Origin: Salinibacterium sp. ZJ450
Lineage (GTDB): Bacteria; Actinomycetota; Actinomycetes; Actinomycetales; Microbacteriaceae
Assembly (NCBI RefSeq): GCF_011751885.2
Contig: NZ_CP061771.1
Span: 2,728,001-2,792,000 of the forward strand
DNA: 64,000 nt
Direction: 5' to 3'
Positions 26,820 through 34,814 of the stretch are shown here, piece by piece. The translations under genes were made by a program, and so were the position numbers. Numbering within the stretch: the first letter of the stretch is position 1; each line of letters begins with the position of its first letter. Below the pieces are notes generated by a model. The model worked only from the letters and a program-made list of their open reading frames with translations. It had not been told where the DNA came from and did not search any database.

Positions 26820-27244
26820 ATGTCTGACTTCACCATATCGACCGCCCTCCCAGTGTCCGATGCGGAAGTGCTTTCGCTATATGACTCTGTTGGTTGGGCG
26901 GCGTACACCAACAACCCAGAACTGCTCTATCGAGCGATAAAGAACTCATCTTTGTAGTAGCGGCCCGGAGCGAACACGGCAAGCTAATAGGCCTCGCTCG
27001 GACCATCTCCGACGATGCGACAATCTGCTATCTGCAAGACATCCTGGTGAACCCGGCGTTCCAAGGAACCGGCGTGGGACGTGCCCTTTTCACTCAGGTG
27101 AAAGAGCGGTACCAGCACGTTCGGCAAACGGTGCTCATCACCGATGATGAACCGCAGCAACGCGCCTTCTACCAATCCATGGGAATGACGGAGCGATCAG
27201 ATTTCGATTCAGGTCCCGTGCGCGTCTTCGCCCAGTTGCGCTGA
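26820..27244 (+). pseudogene. GNAT acetyltransferase, frameshifted
   Basis: From the ATG at 26820 the frame reads MSDFTISTALPVSDAEVLSL, YDSVGWAAYTNNPELLYRA and then ends in TAG at 26955. The second frame supplies DKELIFVVAARSEHGKLIGL, YLQDILVNPAFQGTGVGRAL (the acetyl-CoA Q/R-x-x-G-x-G loop) and ITDDEPQQRAFYQSMGM to 27244. One missing base near 26935 explains the split. Repaired, it would be a standard 140-residue single-domain GNAT. As it stands only the C-terminal acetyl-CoA half could be made. Confidence 0.85.
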
Positions 27245-27267
27245 CGCGCGGCCGATCAACCACCTAG

Positions 27268-27464
27268 GACGAAACGCTGCCAAATCAATCCGTCGCCGGC
27301 GGTGATTTCCCGCTCCCCCGCCAGCTGGTCGGCAAGGGTGACCTGTTCATCCTCAAGGCGACGGCCACACCTGGCTATTGCCGCGCAACTCGAACTTCGA
27401 ACCCATCCTCGGCGACTACGCCGAGGTGCTCGGCAAGGTCGTGGCGGTGCTCCGCTCGGTCTGA
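27268..27464 (+). pseudogene. lexA: LexA repressor C-terminal relic with internal deletion
   Basis: One frame reads [20 protein letters not shown] and ILKATA, the start of the LexA S24 peptidase domain. A second frame reads [20 protein letters not shown] and [13 protein letters not shown] and stops at 27464, the exact end expected for actinobacterial LexA. The roughly 50 residues between, which hold the catalytic Ser (GDSM) and Lys, are missing, as is the DNA-binding domain. It is a dead remnant, not a functional SOS repressor. Confidence 0.85.
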
Positions 27465-27555
27465 CCGTCGGGGATCCGGATCGAACTGCGATTGCCGATG
27501 TCCGATGACTACCCCTAGGGTGAGCGCACAGCGTCCTCACTGAAGGGAATGTGTC

Positions 27556-27933
27556 ATGTCAGCACGTGCTCGTGTCGGTCAGATTGTGCTCTGCGTGTTA
27601 TTTGTTCTCACCGGAGTCATCGCGCTCTCCACCCTGTTCGTGGATGACCCGTTCCCCTATGACGCCCAAGTGCTCATCGCATCGTTCGGTGCGGCGTTCG
27701 CACTCATCGGGTTCGTAGCCACCTTGGGCGGGATCGGCACCCGCTTAGTCTGGCTCTCCCTCTGGACACTGCCCCTGTTTCTGGCGTCGCACGTCGTCAC
27801 GCTCGGAACGTGGCTGCCCGACGCCGTCCTTGGCGCGGTCGCGATCGTCGCGCTGCTCCTCTCACGTCCGCGCGGCGTCGAATTCGCCGCCACGCGTGCA
27901 ACGCGGGAGGACGTCGAGCAGGCAACTGCCTGA
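27556..27933 (+). CDS. four-helix membrane protein, hypothetical
   Basis: The 125-residue protein has about four hydrophobic stretches (IVLCVLFVLTGVIALSTLF, VLIASFGAAFALIGFVATLG, RLVWLSLWTLPLFLASHVV, LGAVAIVALLLS) and a short charged tail. AAGGGA precedes the ATG at 27556. It lies between the LexA and HflX relics, so it may have inserted there or be the surviving member of that locus. Family unknown. Confidence 0.65.
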   Translation: MSARARVGQIVLCVLFVLTGVIALSTLFVDDPFPYDAQVLIASFGAAFALIGFVATLGGIGTRLVWLSLWTLPLFLASHVVTLGTWLPDAVLGAVAIVALLLSRPRGVEFAATRATREDVEQATA

Positions 27934-27942
27934 CCGCCGAGC

Positions 27943-28146
27943 TTAGGCGCGGCGTTCGACGAAGTCGCTGAGCGCGTCCACCCCTGCCGGGTGAACCAGC
28001 GCCCTCACTCGCGTGCCCTTCTCCAGATACTCGGTCTTCAGCACCCTGCCCTGCACGTGCAGGCGTGAGATGACGTCGCCCCTGTCGTATGGCACCAGCA
28101 GCGTCATCTCGACCTCGGGCGCGGGCGTTTCGACGCTGATTGAGGT
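27943..28146 (-). pseudogene. hflX: HflX GTPase C-terminal relic
   Basis: On the minus strand the frame reads EMTLLVPYDRGDVISRLHVQ, GRVLKTEYLEKGTRVRALVH and DALSDFVERRA to the stop at 27943. This is the C-terminal domain of the ribosome-associated GTPase HflX. Upstream an in-frame TAG and unrelated sequence cut it off, so the GTPase domain is gone. The convergent order lexA(+)...hflX(-) is the same as in Mycobacterium (Rv2720 and Rv2725c). Confidence 0.85.
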
Positions 28147-28320
28147 CTAGCGAAAGGGAAGGATTTTCGCATGATGCGGACCTCTTCCGTCCCCTCTGGG
28201 TCACTCGCCAGACGCGGCGAACATTGCGAGGCGGCTATCGAGGCGGCGATGAATGGTGCTATTCCGATCGTGGCGCCTAGCCAAGACCAGTTACGAGCGA
28301 AGCATCAGGAACGCTTCTCC
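28147..28320. other. short interval without a recognised gene
   Basis: The sequence lies between the HflX relic and the end of the broken lipoprotein gene. Nothing is recognised. Confidence 0.4.
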
Positions 28321-29003
28321 TCACGCTGGCGGCGGGCATGCTTCGAAGATTGCCCTCTCCTCGTCTATTTCCATCGGGAAGTGCCCCGTTGTGGGGAACC
28401 AGCCCTGGTCAGGCCAGTTGGCCACAAAATCCTCGCGTGACGGCCCGGGTGGGTTCTCGATCCCGTTGGCTTCGTAGCAGGGTGCGAGGAACTGGGTCAG
28501 ATAGTCGTACACCCAGCCGAGTTGCGCGTCGTTCGGCGGGGCGAAGGGCTGGCTCCGATGCCTGCCCAGGCAAACGTAGGCGCCCACCGCGTGCTCTTCC
28601 AAGTCTGTGGTCCATTCCATCCCGCTGACTTTGCCGTACATGTCAGTGCCGAGCCCGAACGGAACCCCATCTCGGCGAAGCAGGCGCTCAGCACCTCAGT
28701 GTGATCCTCTGTCGTCAGGTAACCAGCGAAATGGACATCGGGGCGCACGGCGTTCGGGTGCGCGGCCACCACCCGTTCCCAATCCAAGTCCAGTTGCTCC
28801 ACGCGCATGACCTCGACTTGCTCGTCGGTCAGCTGATCCCGCGGCGGAGCCGGACCGAGGTCCGGCATGGGCACGGTCACGGCAAGCGGCGCCGGGGTCT
28901 CAATCGGCTCGGAATCCGGTGCGCGGTCGGTGGCGCAGCCGGCAAGGCCGATCGCCGCCAGAGTTGCGACGGCGATGGCAAGACGTGGGCTCAGTCTGGG
29001 CAT
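28321..29003 (-). pseudogene. lipoprotein gene with one frameshift
   Basis: The ATG at 29003 begins MPRLSPRLAIAVATLAAIGL followed by the lipobox LAGC, so the product would be membrane-anchored. The frame continues DHTEVLSACFAEMG and then shifts; one base fewer in a G-run near 28666 (four G instead of five) explains it. In the next frame VPFGLGTDMYGKVSGMEW, VCLGRHRSQPFAPPNDAQLG and WVYDYLTQFLAPCYEANG run to the stop at 28321. Paired cysteines suggest a disulfide-stabilised exported domain. No family is recognised. Confidence 0.8.
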
Positions 29004-29117
29004 GGGGTCCTCGTCGAAAGGGCAGTGGGCTGTCTGTCACTCAGCGACACACTAGCCACTTATCACACTGAAGTGAAGGTTGCTCTGCTTCGAGGTGGCT
29101 GGCTGCTCCACTTCGCC

Positions 29118-29134
29118 GACGCTGAACGGGCAGC
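29118..29134 (+). repeat. dispersed intergenic motif, copy 8
   Basis: GACGCTGAACGGGCAGC lies between the two minus-strand lipoprotein genes, yet keeps the + orientation. Confidence 0.55.
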
Positions 29135-29228
29135 ACTTCCAACTTGCTAATCGGGTTCGATGAGGCGATCCACTTCGGAACACTCCAACCCGTCACGCGC
29201 GTGGCCGCGCTCCTACTGTCGGAGTCGC

Positions 29229-29642
29229 TTAACTGTCAGCCTTCACTCTCACGTTGTCGCTGATCGCCGTCCACTCGTCGTCATCCTGGGCGGGAGCCGG
29301 AACGAGCTGCACCTCGTCGACACCGATTCCGCTGACCACCGAGTAGGCACCGCAACCGATCACCGGCCACTCCGGGTCGGCAATCGCCACGCACTCCGTG
29401 GGACGCCCGGCGGCGTCAACTTCCTTGATGAGGTAGTAGTCGACGCCTTCGTGCGTCGCGGAGAAACGGGAACTGGCCACGTCGTACTCACCGAGATCCA
29501 TCTTGTCGAACACTGCCGGCAGCTCGTCCTCCGCTGTCTGCTCTCGGTCGAATATCGGGTAGCCGCCCGAGGCGGTGCAGCCCGTGATAACAGTGAGCAG
29601 GGCGAGTGCACCGATGGCGACCGACAAGCGACTGACATTCAC
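29229..29642 (-). CDS. small hypothetical lipoprotein
   Basis: The 137-residue product has a signal sequence with lipobox (SVAIGALALLTVITGC) and a soluble domain with DYYLIKEVDAAGRPTECVAI and EWPVIGCGAYSVV; two further cysteines may pair. It would be exported and lipid-anchored. It is a single-gene unit between motif copies at 29118 and 29711. No family is recognised. Confidence 0.7.
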   Translation of the reverse strand: MNVSRLSVAIGALALLTVITGCTASGGYPIFDREQTAEDELPAVFDKMDLGEYDVASSRFSATHEGVDYYLIKEVDAAGRPTECVAIADPEWPVIGCGAYSVVSGIGVDEVQLVPAPAQDDDEWTAISDNVRVKADS

Positions 29643-29710
29643 GCTCGAACTCTACCGTGGGCCTGGGAAGCGACTCCGGACCAGCTCGCTGGGCGTCCGT
29701 CCGGTCGGGG

Positions 29711-29728
29711 GGACGCTGAGCGGGCAGC
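29711..29728 (+). repeat. dispersed intergenic motif, copy 9
   Basis: GGACGCTGAGCGGGCAGC separates the lipoprotein at 29229 from the small gene at 29781. Confidence 0.55.
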
Positions 29729-29780
29729 AGATTTGGGCAACCAAGGGATCCGAGTCTCGGCGAATCAGTAGGTTAGTCGA

Positions 29781-30065
29781 ATGCAAGCACGGACGATCGA
29801 TCCTCGTGACCAGACCACCGAAGTCGTCGACCCTGCCTACCGTGTCTTTTTCTGGACGGGCATGGAGTGCGAGGCGTGGGAGCTCTCCGAAGCAGACCTA
29901 GACGAGGTGTTGTCCTGGATCGCGGCCAACTCAGCAGGACGGATGCACAGCCTTTGGGCGGTCACGCGCTCACTCGGAGAAGTGGAACTCGTCCGGCTGC
30001 GCGGCTTCGACCCGACCGCTCCCGTCGACACCTGGCCGCGATGGTCGGCAGAAACACCCTCGTAG
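29781..30065 (+). CDS. small hypothetical soluble protein
   Basis: The 94-residue product reads DPAYRVFFWTGMECEAWELS, EADLDEVLSWIAANSAG, VELVRLRGFDP. It looks like a compact acidic protein without membrane segments. The ATG at 29781 has no strong ribosome site. Its stop is 16 bases before the membrane protein that follows, so they may be cotranscribed. Function unknown. Confidence 0.55.
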   Translation: MQARTIDPRDQTTEVVDPAYRVFFWTGMECEAWELSEADLDEVLSWIAANSAGRMHSLWAVTRSLGEVELVRLRGFDPTAPVDTWPRWSAETPS

Positions 30066-30081
30066 GTAGGCTCATTCACCT

Positions 30082-30345
30082 TTGACGGCGGTATCAACAC
30101 ACGGAGGAATAGCAATAAAGGTTTCAGGGGCGGCGTTAGTTTCGATCCTCGGCGCGATCGTTCTGGTTTCAGGAGGCGTAACTCTGTTCCAGTCCGGCCT
30201 ATATGCCGATGCCACCGGAACCAGCGGGTGGAACCCTTGGCTGTGGGCCATCTTCTTCGCGGGACTCGTTCTGACGGTGTTCGGGGTGATTCATCTCGTC
30301 GGAGCGCTCCTCACACGATTTGACCGAAACGTCCAGGGAAATTAG
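30082..30345 (+). CDS. two-helix membrane protein with unusual start region
   Basis: The protein has two hydrophobic helices (VSILGAIVLVSGGVTLFQ and WLWAIFFAGLVLTVFGVIHL) separated by a short loop and ends RFDRNVQGN. The TTG at 30082 gives 87 residues but lacks a ribosome site. A good GGAGG at 30103 points instead to the in-frame codon ATA at 30115, which would give a 76-residue product starting KVSGAALVS. An original ATG may have mutated to ATA. Family unknown. Confidence 0.55.
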   Translation: MTAVSTHGGIAIKVSGAALVSILGAIVLVSGGVTLFQSGLYADATGTSGWNPWLWAIFFAGLVLTVFGVIHLVGALLTRFDRNVQGN

Positions 30346-30382
30346 AGATTACTTCCCTCAGACCGATGTGGCCCCGGCCATC

Positions 30383-30400
30383 GGACGCTGAGCGGGCGCC
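30383..30400 (+). repeat. dispersed intergenic motif, copy 10
   Basis: GGACGCTGAGCGGGCGCC lies 38 bases after the two-helix membrane protein. Confidence 0.5.
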
Positions 30401-30470
30401 TTTGCCGGCGCGTCCAACGCGCCAAGACGCGACAAATCTCTGGAACGGTACAACAAAGTGGGCGGAGCTT

Positions 30471-32600
30471 TCAGATCCTCCAGGAACCGGTGACGCGTGA
30501 GTCCGGCAGGTAGACGCAGTAGGTCCCCGTCCGGATCGCCCGATCGAGGTGCTCCCCCAGCGGGGGGTCGTGCTGACGAATCCGACCCATGGCATGGCGG
30601 ACCGCCCGGGTCACGCTGACGCGGGCGCGTTCCGACGCGGAACTGGCGCGCCGGCCACGCCCGCTGAGCCCGAAAGCGCGCGACAGCTCGCGGATGAGGA
30701 AGTCACGTTCCGCCTCCGCCTGGACAACGCGTCCGCTGTCGCTCATGAGTCGCGCCTCCTCAAGGTCCTCATCGATCTCCGCAAGCCGCCGGCGGTAGGC
30801 GTTCTTGGCCTGGGTGTCGAGCAGTGCACCGGCGTCCCCCCATCCGGAAGGCGTCAGCTCCGGATCAGGCACACCAGGATGGGCCGCGGCTGGATCCACC
30901 CCGCTCGCCACGAGGTCGAGCACGTGGAACTCCCGACCGGGATGCGCGAGGAGCCGCGCGAGATAGTGCAGGCCCTTCAGATCACGCAGCGCAATAATGT
31001 GATCCTCGAACGAGATGGACCAGTAGTCGCCCTCCCGGCGAAAGGCGTTGGGGTCTGACTTGCGGTCGCCGACCTGCCGCGTCCCCGCCTGCGACGACGG
31101 TACCGCCCCGGAAGGGCTGCCGGCCAGAAGCTTCCGGCCACCAGCCCCCGCGGTGGACACGGTGCGGTCCGTATGACGTTCTGTTCCCGGGTTTTCGACG
31201 GCGGCGCTGGCTGCCCGCAGCTCCAGGTGGGCACCGGCCTCATCCCCCGCGGCGCGATGTGCATGTGCAAGCCCGGTGCGCGCCAACGCGACCTCGTACG
31301 GAGCCCCCACGAGGCCCCACAGCCGGGCGGCAGTGTCGAACGCGTGCCGGGCACCCGCCACCTCGCCGGCTGCCAACCGCACTCGTCCGTCTGCCATGGC
31401 CGCGCTGGCCGCCAGTGCCCTGCTCTGGAACGTTGCGGCCACCCGCGCAAGTTCGTCGGCCGCGTCGCGGGCAGCGGCGAGGTCTCCGGCCGCCACCTCG
31501 ATCTCGACCCGCGCGGCCAGCAGCGGGGCCCGGCGTAGGTCGGTGTTCGGCGGCAGCTCCCTGGAAGGGACGGTCAGAGGATGTTCGAGCGCGTCTCTGA
31601 TGGATGCTGACGCCAAAGCCACGTCACCCTGAGCCAGTCGCACCAAGGCGAGTCCCGGCTCCGGATCCCACCCAGCCTGGCGAGCTGCGAGGAAGGCCTC
31701 CTCCGCACCACGCAGATTGCCCATCTGGAATCGCACGCGGCCCAATTCGGTGAGCGGCCACCCGAACTCGCGTCGGAGGTAGGGTCGGAGCTCCGCGCAC
31801 GCCGCCAGGGCCACCCGCTCAGCCTCGGCGGACGACCCACGCAGCCGCAGGATCTCGGCATGGTGGACGCGGCAGCGCCCGTGGATGCTGCCGATACCGT
31901 TTCCGTGGCGCCACCGCTCCATGGCCTCCGTCCACTCCTCGGCGAGGTCGTACTGGGCGAGCCCCTGGAGCATGCACACCAGCTCGCAATAGACCATTCC
32001 CGTCGATATAGCATCGAGTTCACCGGAGATGGTGGCCACCGCTGCTTCGTCGACGAGTTCGAGGCCCCGGCGCACGTCGCCCTCCAGGATCACGGCATGC
32101 GCCTCTGCCACCCTGCCGAGGGCGGCCGCGGCCGGGTTGCAGGCCGAGCCCACCGTGATGGCCCGGCCGGCCCATTCATGGGCGGCGCGGATGTCGCCCA
32201 TCATCAGGCGCTCGTAGCTCTTGATGACCGCCAGCCATGCATGGACCGGCGTCTCGTCGTACCCCACGAGGAGTCGCTCCGCCCGCTTGACCCACCCGCG
32301 GATCGGTGCCATCAGCGCGGTGTCCATCAGCAGGTGCAGGGCGACGCGGGCCGCCGCGCCGGCCGCCGCGATGGGATCGCCGAGGCGCACAGCCTCAGCA
32401 TGCGCACGTTCCCACGCCTCGATCGTCACGTCGAGATGACCGGCGGCGTATGCGGCCTCGGCCAGAAGCCCCAGGTCCTCCACCGAAAGCCGGACGCGCG
32501 CGTCCGCGCCGACGAGCAGGTCGTACGCCTGCGGCCAGTCACCGCTCGAGGCTGCCCCGCGCGCCTGCTCCACCAGCGCCGCTTCGGCGTCGTCGTACAT
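30471..32600 (-). CDS. large TPR-repeat transcriptional regulator-like protein
   Basis: The 709-residue protein is mostly helical tetratricopeptide-like repeats (LGLLAEAAYAAGHLDVTIEA, AEHARLR-type units, LGRVRFQMGNLRGAEEAFLA). A C-terminal module contains FRREGDYWSISFEDHIIALR and GLHYLARLLAHPGREFHVLD. I know that module from the C termini of actinobacterial AfsR/LuxR-type regulators and ATPases. No P-loop or classical HTH is recognised, so DNA binding is uncertain. It is divergent from an alpha/beta hydrolase, with a 14-bp palindrome between. Role as local regulator is inference. Confidence 0.75.
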   Translation of the reverse strand: MYDDAEAALVEQARGAASSGDWPQAYDLLVGADARVRLSVEDLGLLAEAAYAAGHLDVTIEAWERAHAEAVRLGDPIAAAGAAARVALHLLMDTALMAPIRGWVKRAERLLVGYDETPVHAWLAVIKSYERLMMGDIRAAHEWAGRAITVGSACNPAAAALGRVAEAHAVILEGDVRRGLELVDEAAVATISGELDAISTGMVYCELVCMLQGLAQYDLAEEWTEAMERWRHGNGIGSIHGRCRVHHAEILRLRGSSAEAERVALAACAELRPYLRREFGWPLTELGRVRFQMGNLRGAEEAFLAARQAGWDPEPGLALVRLAQGDVALASASIRDALEHPLTVPSRELPPNTDLRRAPLLAARVEIEVAAGDLAAARDAADELARVAATFQSRALAASAAMADGRVRLAAGEVAGARHAFDTAARLWGLVGAPYEVALARTGLAHAHRAAGDEAGAHLELRAASAAVENPGTERHTDRTVSTAGAGGRKLLAGSPSGAVPSSQAGTRQVGDRKSDPNAFRREGDYWSISFEDHIIALRDLKGLHYLARLLAHPGREFHVLDLVASGVDPAAAHPGVPDPELTPSGWGDAGALLDTQAKNAYRRRLAEIDEDLEEARLMSDSGRVVQAEAERDFLIRELSRAFGLSGRGRRASSASERARVSVTRAVRHAMGRIRQHDPPLGEHLDRAIRTGTYCVYLPDSRVTGSWRI

Positions 32601-32656
32601 CGCTCACCGATCCTCAGGCATGCCCGCTCCGACCCGGTCCCGGCGTAACACCGGGG

Positions 32657-32670
32657 GTTACCCGGGTAAC
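32657..32670. promoter_or_regulatory. 14-bp palindrome in the divergent TPR-regulator/hydrolase interval
   Basis: GTTACCCGGGTAAC is a perfect palindrome. An additional GTAAC half-site stands 11 bases to the left. The position about 90 bases before the hydrolase start fits an operator. Confidence 0.55.
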
Positions 32671-32757
32671 AGTCTTTCTCACGCATAGAGGTTTACCAAG
32701 CCCGATCCCCGGCAACGGGACACGCCGGGAGACGGGCCAATCACAAGGAGAATCCCC

Positions 32758-33591
32758 ATGAACACGAACGTGACGAAGCTGCCACGATCAGGCACGGTGC
32801 AGACGAACGGGCAGGTGCTGTATTACGAGGTCCATGGTGAAGGACCGGCCCTCGTTCTGGTGATGGGGATCGGGTACGACTCCTCGCTCTGGACTTTGGC
32901 ACAGGTCCCGGCCCTGTCCACGCAGTTCCGGGTGGTCTTGGTCGACAACCGCGACGCCGGCCGCAGCTCGAAAGCCAGCAGCCCGTACAGCATTGCAGAC
33001 ATGGCAGATGATCTCGCCGGTCTGCTCGACGCACTGGGGATTCAGCGGACCCACCTGCTGGGGCTCTCCATGGGCGGGATGATTGCCCTGGAGTTCGCCC
33101 TGCGACACGAGGACCGGCTGGATCGGCTGGTCCTCGCCGGGACGGGAGCAGCGCCGGCACGAAGCGCCGTAGATCCGATCCAAATCTGGAGCTGGGTCAA
33201 GGCGAACGACGCGACCGGGAAGGTGTTTGGCGGCCAGCAGCTCACTTCGCTGTTCTCGACGGCCTTCCTTCGGAACCACGAAGCGGTAAAGGACACCACC
33301 GCGCTGCTGGCAAGCAATCCGTACCCGATGAGTCCCGGGGCATACGGGCGACAGGCGAATGCCTACCTGCAGTTCGATGCCCTAGGTCGGCTGGGCGCGA
33401 TCACGGCCCCGACCCTTGTCGTCGTGGGTGAGCAGGACCTGCTGACACCACCGTGGATAGCGCGCGAGGTTGCCGACGCGATCCCCGGCGCACGGTTCAA
33501 GGTCATCCGAGGAGACGGGTCCTCGCACGTGGTGCCGATCGAGCGCCCCGACGACTTCAACCGCCTAGTTTCGGACTTCCTTGCCGAGTGA
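32758..33591 (+). CDS. alpha/beta-fold hydrolase
   Basis: The 277-residue protein has LVLVMGIGYDSSLWT (oxyanion loop), VDNRDAGRSS, nucleophile elbow LLGLSMGGMIALEFAL, acid GEQDLLTPP and histidine in DGSSHVVPIERP. This is a complete Ser-Asp-His triad of the haloperoxidase/esterase type. AAGGAG lies seven bases before the ATG. It is divergent from the TPR regulator. Substrate unknown. Confidence 0.92.
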   Translation: MNTNVTKLPRSGTVQTNGQVLYYEVHGEGPALVLVMGIGYDSSLWTLAQVPALSTQFRVVLVDNRDAGRSSKASSPYSIADMADDLAGLLDALGIQRTHLLGLSMGGMIALEFALRHEDRLDRLVLAGTGAAPARSAVDPIQIWSWVKANDATGKVFGGQQLTSLFSTAFLRNHEAVKDTTALLASNPYPMSPGAYGRQANAYLQFDALGRLGAITAPTLVVVGEQDLLTPPWIAREVADAIPGARFKVIRGDGSSHVVPIERPDDFNRLVSDFLAE

Positions 33592-33997
33592 CTCACCCGT
33601 CGCACGCCTCGATCAACGACTCACGCATTTCACCGCCCGCACCGCAATCAAGCCGGGCAGTCGAGCCCACGGGCTCGACAACAGCAGTGTCTGGAGCCGG
33701 GCGAGGGCTTTCCGGGCGCGGGGTATCCGTTCCACCTGCGGTACAACAACAGCACCTCCGCGCCCGTCCCCGGAACCGGAAGTCGTTTTTAGTGGCGTCT
33801 TGGTATCGCGTAAGCCGGACCTCAAGCGGGACACGTCTCGCAAGCAATGGTGTCTCGCAACCTATCGTTTGCGGGCACGTTTCGGGTCGCGCCATAAATG
33901 TGAGTTGATCGATCTGTGGCGGTGTTCTCTGATGGCTCCGTGGCGTTAGTTGCCGGTGATGAGGATGCTGACAACACCGTTCTCGTAGCCTTGATCT
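33592..33997. other. 400-base interval without a recognised gene
   Basis: Neither strand shows a protein-like frame with a supported start. It separates the hydrolase from the RimJ/RimL-like gene. Confidence 0.5.
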
Positions 33998-34714
33998 GTG
34001 AACACGGAATACTCTGATACGGAGCCCAACCAGTACGGCCAGCCCATCGGTCTCGCCCTGCCCCACTGGACCGCTCGGCGGCTGCCAGACGCTGACCAGC
34101 TGCCAGGCCGGTACTGTATCCTCGAACGCCTCGACGCGGCACGTCATGCCGATGATCTCTCGGCCGCGTATGCCGCCGCCTCCGACGACAGCGACTGGAC
34201 TTATCTGCCGGTCGGGCCGTTCGACTCGTCCGCGCTGTATCGCGATTGGCTGCACGCGCAGGCGCAGGCTGACGACCCGCGACACTACGCGGTCATCGAC
34301 GCGTCAAATGGACGGGCTGTCGGCACCCTCTCGCTCATGAGGCACGACCCGACCAATGGTGCGATCGAGGTGGGGTGGGTGATCTTCTCCCGCGCTATGC
34401 AGCGAACTCCGATGTCCAGTGAGGCACACTTCCTCCTCATGCGCTACGTCTTCGACGAGCTGGGCTACCGCCGCTACGAGTGGAAGTGTGACAGTCTCAA
34501 CACTCCGTCGCGTCGAGCCGCCGACCGCCTGGGCTTCAGCTTCGAGGGCACGTTCCGCCACTCGACAATTTACAAGGGGCGCAACCGCGACACGTCGTGG
34601 TTCTCGGTCCTCGACCGCGACTGGCCGCAGATTAAGGAGGGCTTCGAAGCCTGGCTCGCTCCTGAAAACTTTGATGCGGACGGGAAGCAGCGGTCGGCGC
34701 TGCGCACTCGATGA
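33998..34714 (+). CDS. GNAT acetyltransferase, RimJ/RimL type
   Basis: The 238-residue protein has VGPFDSSALYRDWLHAQAQA, AVGTLSLMRHDPTNGAIEVG, SEAHFLLMRYVFDELGYRRY, EWKCDSLNTPSRRAADRLGF and FEGTFRHSTIYKGRNRDTSW. These are the ordered motifs of the RimJ/RimL GNATs, some of which acetylate ribosomal proteins or small molecules. The acetyl-CoA loop seems altered (FSRAMQRTPMSSEA). GTG at 33998 lacks a ribosome site and could be leaderless. Confidence 0.9.
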   Translation: MNTEYSDTEPNQYGQPIGLALPHWTARRLPDADQLPGRYCILERLDAARHADDLSAAYAAASDDSDWTYLPVGPFDSSALYRDWLHAQAQADDPRHYAVIDASNGRAVGTLSLMRHDPTNGAIEVGWVIFSRAMQRTPMSSEAHFLLMRYVFDELGYRRYEWKCDSLNTPSRRAADRLGFSFEGTFRHSTIYKGRNRDTSWFSVLDRDWPQIKEGFEAWLAPENFDADGKQRSALRTR

Positions 34715-34814
34715 TCCAGGTGGCGGAGATGACCCCGTCTCTGGAGCGGTTGCCATGCGTCGCAACGCCCACGCCCGGAAACGATGGGTTTTGAGACACC
34801 GAGGTTAGGCGGAT

